From: Epinephelus fuscoguttatus
Lineage: Eukaryota; Chordata; Actinopteri; Perciformes; Serranidae
Assembly (NCBI RefSeq): GCF_011397635.1
Contig: NC_064774.1
Span: forward strand, 2,210,449-2,274,448
Direction: 5' to 3'
Length of the DNA: 64,000 nucleotides
Shown here piece by piece: positions 56,755 through 64,000 of this stretch. The notes beneath the pieces are model-generated. The model saw only the letters and a program-made list of their open reading frames with translations. It was not told the DNA's origin and made no database searches. Each line of letters begins with the position of its first letter. The stretch's first letter is position 1. Made by a program: the position numbers and the translations under genes.

Positions 56755-59700
56755 GTATTTTCATTCCACCTGCTTCTCGATCCGCATACACAGACATCCT
56801 GTCTCCCTCACACTCCTGCTGCCATTGCCGATGGAGTCTTTCATAAATAATGCTACGGCACTCCATTTCCCTAACGCCACCCTAACATCTACCTCATTCC
56901 TACCCAAACTTTCCTTGGCTGCCCTGTCTGCCATCTCATTTCCCTCTTCACCTACATGTGCTGACACCCACATGAACCCCACACTACACCCCCTCCATTA
57001 TCCACAGCTACAGTACTAGAAAAGCTCTCTCCCACTTTCATCTGAATAGTACGACCTACCAGAAACTCCCTGATCCAGTTCAGCATCCTGCCCTGGACCC
57101 CTGCCTCATACAAGTTAATCACCAGTCCCTCCTTCCATAACATGTCATATGCCCTCTCTATATCTAAAAATACAGCAACCACCACCTCTTTGTTCACCAG
57201 TGCTTTCTTAATATCTCTGTCTAATACCAGGACTGCATCCATGGTTCCCCGACCCAGCCTAAAACCACTTTGATGTGGGGAAAAGTACCCTCTCCGCTCT
57301 AAACAGTGCACTATCCAATCAGTAATCATTCTCTCCATTATCTGACATACAACTGCTGTAAAGGCAATAGGCCTATATGATCCAGGACTGCTGGCTTCCT
57401 TCCCGGGCTTCAATATTGGAATGACCATTGCATGCTTCCACTCTACTGGAACTCCTTCCTCCCATACTGTGTTTAGTAAGGCTAACAACTCATCTAATGC
57501 ATCATCATCCATTTGCTTAAACACCTCATACCCTAAACCATCTCTCCCTGGGGTGGTGTTTTGCCCTCGCCCTATTGCACGCTTCAACTCTTGCATAGAA
57601 AAGAATTCATTCACCACATCACTATTATCTATATTTACCCCCAACTTATATCCTTCCTGCTCAAGCATCTGTTTTCCCCTCAACTGTCCTTCCCTTCCCA
57701 CATTGCTAGCACTGTGCACTCTCTGATCGGTCCTGACTAACAGATGAGCCTTCTCCTTATTGCTCACACTTTCTTCACTCCCTTCTACCAGCACAGGCAT
57801 TGACTTTCCTCTGTAGTTCCCAGCCATTTTATGAATCATGCCCCAGACTTGCCCTGCACTTGTTTCTGCACCTATAGTGCCACAAAACGTACGCCAACTA
57901 TCCCTCTTAGCCTCTTAAAAACCTTCCTGGCCTTTGCTCTCAGCCTTTTGTACTCAATAACATGGCTCTCATCTGGGCTTCTCCTAAGCTGCCTATATGC
58001 TATATTGCGGGCCCTCACTGCCTCATTACAAGCCTTGTTCCACCATGGCACTATCCTCTTCTTTTTCCTCCCCTCCAAATGACCTATTCCATTCCTCTAC
58101 ACTGTGTGCACTCATCACATCTCCCAAACTTGCAGTGTGCTCTTTCCGAAACTTGTCCCAATCAGCTTTATGATAGTCATACCCTCTCACTGTGCTACCC
58201 TCCTCCACCTGCAAGTCTCTACCAAACCGGCTTAAAATGGGGAAATGATCACTCCCCATAGTACAGCAATCCATAAGCTCCCATTCTCCACACCTGGCTA
58301 ACTCAGATGATGCAAAAGTAAGGTCCAAGCATGACAGACTCCCATTTCCTCCCTGAAACCTAGTCGCTCTACCATCATTCATCATCACAAGAGAGTGGTT
58401 ATCCAAAAAGTCTTCAATTACTGCACCATTCCTATCTTTTCTTTTACTGCCCCACAGAGAGTTATGCACATTAAAATCTCCTGTCCACACCACTGGAGGG
58501 CGCACCTGACCCATTAACCCTTCCAATTTCTCCAAATCTAACTGGAGACATGGGTTGTAGAAATTAACCACTGAGAACCTACCTGAGGAGCTCCATATTT
58601 CCACCACCACACACTCAAAGTCTGATTTCACATCCAATCCCAAGAACCCTCTCTGCAGCCTGCACAACATTTCTCACCACATCAGAGTTACTTTTGGTCT
58701 GCTTGACCACACACAGTACCTCTACAACGAAGGCCAGGAAATTCACCTTGCTCACCACCACTGTCTCCTCTGTAGCATATACAACCTGTGGAGGCCCCCC
58801 TCTTTCTTTGCTTATTTCACCATCTTCACCACCTTTTCTGACCTTCCTGAGAGCCTCAGCATAAGACACCCCTTTGTTCACTTCTCTATACTGCTGCACA
58901 CTCTTAGCTTGCTTATATTTCTCACAATCTCGGCTCCCAGCAATGTGTCCTCCACCACAGCTTCCACACTTTACTTCCCCTTCCTTACAGTCAAAGATCT
59001 CATGTTTGCCACCACATCTCCTTACTCCTCGACAAGCAGCTGCAATATGGCCATATCGCTGACATTTATAGCACCTTAAGGGTGGCCTTCGATATGGGTA
59101 CATTTTAAAGGACAAACACCCCAGAAACACACGCTCTGGGACAGCTTCTTCCTTAAAAGTTAACACCGCAGTTGTTGAATCACACTTCTCTCCATCACGG
59201 AAGACCCTTATCCTATATGCATCACCGACATCCACCCCTTCAATTCCCCTGACTAGCTCCGCCATGGAGATTACAGCCGAAACCCCATAGATAACCCTCC
59301 TCAATCCATCAGCCCTACTTCCTGGGACAAATCCTTCAACTCGCTTCTTCCCTATCAACTGCAGAGTGTAGTGTAATTTTTTATCCGGCTTATATTGTAT
59401 CCGGTCTGAAGTGATTGCATAATCATGTTTGTGTGTAAACTGCTATTAAAGTAGATATTTAGACTGTTTTAAAGAATAGATACTGCATTTAAAGGTAATG
59501 GGTAGACATAAATGTGAACTCTCAGTGACATCCTAGCTGTGAACTCTTGGTGACGTCTAAGTTGTAAACTCTCAGTGACATCTCAGCTGTGAACTAACAC
59601 GGGGCCTCCTCAGATTTACTGCGAATGCATAACAGATTTTCTCATATGGTGCTTTGAACTTTTAACAGACTTCATTATATACTGTTCTGAACTTTCAGGG

Positions 59701-60772
59701 AACTGTTAGACATACACATATATATGTCATATATGATGTTAAGATGTGATATACTCTACTAAGAATAATAACACGTGTGTAAGCTCAAACACCACACTAA
59801 GCACTGGATGAAAAGGGGAGCACACCCACTTGATTTATTGCCTACTGCACCAAAAAAGGGTTCATGGACAGGAGAAGAAGACACACACACACACATTCAA
59901 AGGATTGTATTACCTAGCACATGTGTAATGGATTATATTGTATGGAGCACACACACACACACACTCAATGATTGTATTACTCAGTATATGTGTAATGGAT
60001 CACTTTGTATGGAAACACGAGGGATTGTAGCATGAGAGTCCCTCAGGTTCACGTGTTTTTTAAAAAATAAAATGTGAGCGGCTCCGGAGATACTGGTGGT
60101 AAATTGTAGCTGAAACGGAATAGAGAGAAGAAATCTGCTACCAATAGAAACGGGTTGAAAGGGGAAGGACAATAGAAATAGGCGGAGATCTTTCCGACCT
60201 CCACCAGCATATAAGCCAGGATAGTGAAAGCAATTTTTTAGTCGTGCTCCGGAGCCTGACTCATGAGTTTGTCTGTGTTATTGCCTGTGAACACAATAAA
60301 CTGGATTGCACCAGATCCAGCTTGTCTCCAGTGATTTCCTAAAGATCTGCCAGCTGAACCTAGACCCAGAACAGACTTCAGAAGATACTTTGGAAGAAAT
60401 AAGAAGGACAAGGTCGGGAGCCATCTGGCCCAACTTCAGGCACCGATTTTTGTTACTTCAAGAGAAACAGCTTTGGCCAACTGGGCTGCAGACTTACACA
60501 GAACAAGCAATTTCCCATCTGCCAAAATTCTTGCACCACCAATTTCACCCAGCTCTCCCTTCAAAGCCTTAGCAAGCTTGATAGGATTGAGAGACCTAAC
60601 CCCTGACTGCTCCCCCTTCAAATTAAAGATAACTTTAAACTCTTCTGACTAGACTACTGTCCATTCTCATTGTCTTTGCAACTTGTCTTCCATCTTCATC
60701 CTTACACTCTGAGTTAGATCTCTTCCTATTGTTCTTTCCCTTAGTCTCCCATCTCCCTTCTTCTTCATCCAT
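56755..60772 (-). pseudogene. I-clade LINE, internally deleted and interrupted by an LTR
   Basis: ORF1 starts near 60772, resumes beyond the LTR (59367-60460), and has a zinc-knuckle region (CYKCQRYGHIAAAC, CGSCGGGHIAGSRDC; the middle knuckle has lost its first Cys). An APE endonuclease fragment follows (WTGDFNVHNSLWGS, SCLDLTFASS, MGSDHFPIL). The reverse transcriptase N-terminal half follows (PGSYRPIAFTAVV, VFLDIERAYDMLW). At about 56985 the sequence jumps from the RT to an RNase H remnant (GFMWVSAHVGEEGNEMADRA), so the catalytic RT core is deleted. Frameshifts occur throughout. Confidence 0.83.
59367..60460 (+). mobile_element. Solo LTR (1094 bp) inside LINE ORF1
   Basis: Starts TGTAGTGTAATTTTTTATCC and ends TTTTTGTTACTTCA, flanked by AGAG on both sides (59363-59366, 60461-60464). 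Taking out the LTR and one AGAG leaves LINE ORF1 in one uninterrupted frame across the site. Same family as the LTR at 18133: shared TATA region (CATATAAGCCAG), AATAAA and end sequences. No internal viral genes. Confidence 0.88.
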
Positions 60773-61319
60773 TTCTTAACATCAACAGTAGTTCACTTCC
60801 TTTGCTTAAAGCTGTGCAATTTAATTGAATTAAGCTCCTCACGGAGCAATTCAGCGTTCCTCTGAATACAACGCTGGATCCGCTACAACTCCCTCCAAAA
60901 ACCGGCGTCAACCGCCAGTTTGCTCGGCACAGTGTCGATCTTTTGAAGCGCAAGTGTTCCGAGGCAGTGTTTCGATCCCTGCTTCAGCACACCCACAATC
61001 ACGTGACTACCAGGAGTGAGGCCTCGTTACAGGCAGTCTTGAGGCTTTTCCAGTCTTCCACTTAGATGCAGTTCTAACACACAGCCAGCAGATGTCACTC
61101 TTCTGACTGTATGAAGTGCTTCGAAGCCGTGTGTCATTCTTGAAGCAGGTGTGTCAAAGTGGTTCAATGCTTCATGAAGCTTCGATTTTACCAACACTAG
61201 ATTGTAGTAGACCAAATTAGTTTGCAGTATGTCCGAAACCGTAGTAGGGAGGAGCAGTATGCCACCACCCCTACTAAACACGCCTACATTGTAGTATGAT
61301 GGCAGAGCATACTGCAGGG
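60773..61319. other. Unassigned repeat debris
   Basis: Shares the string GCGCAAGTGTTCCGA with 27680. Includes paired short sequences (TTCATGAAGCTTCGA near 61170). No coding sequence. Confidence 0.35.
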
Positions 61320-61545
61320 CTACCAAAGAGCATGGATACCAAGAGGCGAAGCTCCGTTGAATCTAGGGGCGCTACCGCCATTTTGGACTGTTGGGCCCAG
61401 GCAACATGCAAGATGTCAAGGAGAGAGGAGAAAAAAGTAAAATAAAACAGTGTAGTGCAATTAACTGCAACAACTATCAGTGGAACACCCCGCACCTGGC
61501 CTTCCACCATTTCCCGAAGGATCCCAACAAGTAAGAACTCCTGAG
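61320..61545 (+). pseudogene. THAP-domain first exon of a transposon
   Basis: The plus strand reads IKQCSAINCNNYQWNTPHLA and then FHHFPKDPNK, a credible start of a THAP C2CH zinc finger, immediately followed by GTAAGA, a plausible splice donor. The leader (ATGGATACCAAGAGGCGAAG, CCGCCATTTTGGACTGT) matches 12640-12720. No further exon was recognised downstream, so it is probably a fragment. Confidence 0.6.
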
Positions 61546-61900
61546 GTGTAAGTTTTAAAGTGTTTTAATATCAATTTAATATGCCAGTTTTGGAGGGAAG
61601 ATAACACTTTCAACATTTTCATGAATAAAATAATCAGAGTTGATCATCTCAGGGTCTTTTACACAAATATAAACTTATTTCATGAGTTTCCAGTCCATTT
61701 CATACATAGTATTTCATTCATGAATTTAATGAATTATATGATTATATGTCACCTCATTACCCACAAAATCAGTTGTCGTCAGACAAGAGATTGTCAGTTC
61801 AGTTTGCTAAAAAATATGAAAAAATGTTTTCAAATTAATAACATACTCCCCAGATGAAAGAATAGAGTGAAACATCTCTTTCAAACTAAAAGTAGTGGAT
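61546..61900. other. Unassigned AT-rich sequence
   Basis: Nothing recognisable on either strand. Confidence 0.5.
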
Positions 61901-61955
61901 TTTCAGCAATATTTACTCTTATTTTGTGGTTTCTCAAAATGTGTCCCATGTTTTT

Positions 61956-62376
61956 GTCAACACCGTCAGATATATTTTAAACGCAATAAAATCAGGCAAC
62001 CACATGATCAACTATATTCCTGAGGACCCCCTCTTCTTCCCTCCAAATCTGTGACATGCAGCAAGGTCACTCAGGGTCCTGTAAGTTTGCAATTTTTTCC
62101 AATATTGTTACATATTTATTGATACTGTGACTGTCACAACCATGATATGTCAACACCGTCTCTTTGGTATAGAAAAGATTATATTAAATTATGACATGAA
62201 TGCGTACATTTTAAGTAAAGGTCAGCGGTAGCTAGCCATAGAGGGAAAACAAGATGGCTATGGCTAAAGCTAACGGAACATTATGTAAAAGAGTAGTTTT
62301 TTGTCACCACCGTCAGACGTCAACACCGTCAGGTTTTCTGTCTGACGGTGGTGACATATAGTTTGATGGTGTTGAC
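61956..62376. promoter_or_regulatory. Repeated GTCAACACCGTCAG motif cluster
   Basis: Copies or near-copies at 61956, 62149, 62303 and 62319 (direct) and 62342 and 62364 (inverted). The 62302-62317 and 62341-62356 segments form a perfect 16-bp stem. The cluster lies directly upstream of the damaged transposon coding region and could be subterminal transposase-binding sites. Confidence 0.6.
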
Positions 62377-62554
62377 AAAAACCTCATTTAACCAATATTT
62401 ACAGGTAACCAAATTATAATAATTATAATAATAATGAATTACATTTATATATGCTTTTTAGGACTGTGATTAAAAATTACATTCATAGAAATTTCCCCCA
62501 ATTTCATAATAATTCCATTAAACTCTGAGTTAACTTTTCTGTATTTAGAATGCT

Positions 62555-63469
62555 ATGGCTAGGACGCAGCTGTCAGTGCAGGAACGAAGGAGAAGAAACA
62601 GGGAATACAAAAAAAACGAAGAGAGAAAATATATAGTGAGGCAGAGTTAAAGGAAGAATACCCGATAAAGGAAAGGCAAAGATGAAAGGAGAGAGCAGAG
62701 GATGGGAAGCTAAAAACTATCAGTGATATGACTGAAAGGGAAAGGAGGAGTAATAGAAAAACTCCCCCACACAGTCCAGGGGATCATGACATACAAGAGC
62801 CAGGTCGGAGTAGGCAAGCCATAGCAGGGGAAAGGGAAAGAAAGAAAACAAGAGCAAGATACTCAAGAGAGATGAAAGAATTGAGAAATAAACTTGAAGG
62901 GGTAATAAACAATAGGAACAAACTGAAAAAGCGTTGGCAACGTGAGCAAACCAGGAATAAAAAAACACAAGAATCATCAAGAAAAAAAACAGAGCAAATG
63001 TTACAGGGAAGCCAACTGAAAAACCCCTCTATCAAGAAAACCCTGCTGTTCCACAACGCTCTCATTCAAGAAATTAATCAAAACAAGCCTGCTCACAAGA
63101 GCAAAAACTTGATGCTGTCAGGCAGGGTTCTGAAGAAATATCACCTATTACACAAAATAAACACTGGAATTTCTCAATTGTGGGATCAATAAAGGTGTAT
63201 CTTATCTTATCTTATCTTATCTTATATCAGTTTGGCCTTACGTATAACACACTGTGGAAGAGGAGGACTACTGACAAAAAACCTGCTTACATTCAAACAA
63301 TAACTCCGATGGTTCAGGATTTCTACCATAATGCTGCACGAATGACAACTGACAAACAGGACACAATAACACAGAAGAAAGTAAATCATCAGAGAACGAT
63401 TCTGACTGACACAATGTTCAACCTCCACAGGGAGTTAATCAAGAAGGAACCAACTGTAACCTTAGTTAG
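62555..63469 (+). pseudogene. Transposon-derived coiled-coil protein, 5' part (broken)
   Basis: Starts MARTQLSVQERRRRNREYKK at 62555, then changes frame. After a TGA near 62677 the frame continues through MTERERRSNRKTPPHSPGDH, a long basic coiled-coil-like region (EMKELRNKLEGVINNRNKLK) and KTLLFHNALIQEIN. A TTATC-repeat tail interrupts it near 63176-63228, and it resumes with TLWKRRTTDKKPAY in another frame. I recognise the family as a repetitive protein of fish and invertebrate genomes of unknown biochemical function. Confidence 0.65.
63176..63228. mobile_element. Retroposon 3' tail with (TTATC)n
   Basis: TTGTGGGATCAATAAAGGTG followed by five TTATC units, inserted within the transposon coding region. 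The form is a LINE/SINE tail; no clear target duplication seen. Confidence 0.6.
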
Positions 63470-64000
63470 TCATCATTCTGTGCATTACGTCCATTTTATG
63501 TCACAGCACCAAGACCATCAGATCGCAAGACATGCCAATGCCAGCACCATGAAAATGCAAAGATGATGCCTGAAGTCCTAAGAGCAAATGGTATTGTAAA
63601 GTCTATTAAATTGGTGGATAGTTTTGAACTCGTGTGTTGTTCTCAGACAAGCGAGGCATGTCTTCTGCGCTCCTGCACCTGGCGTCTCCACAAGCAAACA
63701 CGTCCCACACCACAGCAGGAGTGCATCGATGTTGAATGGCAGCAGTGGGAACGAGTTCAGGACCAAACAGCAGATGGACTTTACTACAATACAAGACTTG
63801 TGACACACAGTGGCACGCTGGCAGAGCTTATCAAACTGTATGAGGACAAACTAAAGAGTGAAACAACACCACACTTGTGCTTGGTTCAGAACCAGTCCAG
63901 GGAATACAGGCGCATGATACAGAGCTGTAATGAAAGCACAGTGATTGTGCATGTGGACTTTTCTGAGGCATGGAAATGCAAATATAGTTCTGAGATACAG
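63470..64000 (+). CDS. Transposon-derived protein, 3' part (open to window end)
   Basis: A 177-codon frame without stops that begins after a TAG at 63467 and runs off the window. It continues the protein above after a one-base slip: FCALRPFYVTAPRPSDRKTC, then CQCQHHENAKMM, a Cys-rich middle (ELVCCSQTSEACLLRSC) and IVHVDFSEAWKCKYSSEIQ. The Cys/His pattern suggests metal binding, and the VDFSE segment could supply a catalytic Asp, which is inference only. No ATG is needed because it is an internal part of a longer reading frame. Confidence 0.6.

Noticed and set aside
63606-63808. Minus-strand frames near the right end as genes
   Set aside because: They are the reverse of the conserved plus-strand transposon frame at 63470-64000, whose residues fit a known protein family better.

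Overview
The window looks like nuclear DNA of a teleost fish. It holds four split C2H2 zinc-finger genes of a fish-type multigene family, and almost everything else is mobile or repetitive: Tc1-like elements, L2-, I- and R2/HERO-like LINEs, tRNA-derived SINEs, solo LTRs, MITEs, mini- and microsatellites. One 100-base N gap (1168-1267) marks an assembly join. No tRNA, rRNA or CRISPR locus was seen. Family names come from recognition of translated motifs and termini, not from a search.

Genes. All four zinc-finger genes lie on the minus strand: 1605-4721, 5661-12477, 15135-24716 and 44467-51776. Each has a 193-nt coding exon 1 (a coiled-coil-like segment starting MSKVQML), a phase-1 intron, and one long exon 2 with an acidic linker and 6 to 13 fingers. 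Splice sites and phase agree in all four, giving predicted proteins of 455, 507, 571 and 564 residues. Genes 1 and 2 pair by their exon 1 sequence, as do genes 3 and 4. Genes 3 and 4 sit in an approximately 11-kb tandem segmental duplication (about 13.7-24.8 kb and 38.4-56.2 kb). In every gene an 18-bp minisatellite starts about 90 bp inside intron 1. Decayed finger blocks follow every gene, and orphan copies of the family promoter occur at 14.6, 39.5 and 43.9 kb.

Mobile layers. The gene 3/4 duplication dates many insertions, because one paralogue often keeps the empty site: a 4354-bp element with CCA target duplication (51873-56226), a 176-bp retroposon (47010-47185), and an LTR-bounded inversion inside intron 1 of gene 3. 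A Tc1-like element in intron 1 of gene 4 was split by a BED-finger transposon (46590-49630). A complete Tc1 copy (25738-27361) sits in an I-clade LINE. A solo LTR (59367-60460) sits in ORF1 of another.

Most unusual structure. Two copies (27692-37460 and 52140-55415) of a symmetrical, foldback-like element have arms made of an approximately 560-bp flank plus a decamer array (TGCCACANNN). The two arrays of a copy face each other across an approximately 630-bp non-coding spacer. The four arrays (478, 379, 70 and 82 decamers) show no phase slip, and the spacer is inverted between the two copies. I do not recognise this family.

Right end. From about 61.9 kb a plus-strand transposon begins, with repeated GTCAACACCGTCAG motifs. 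It continues into a damaged coding region whose last frame is open to the window edge.
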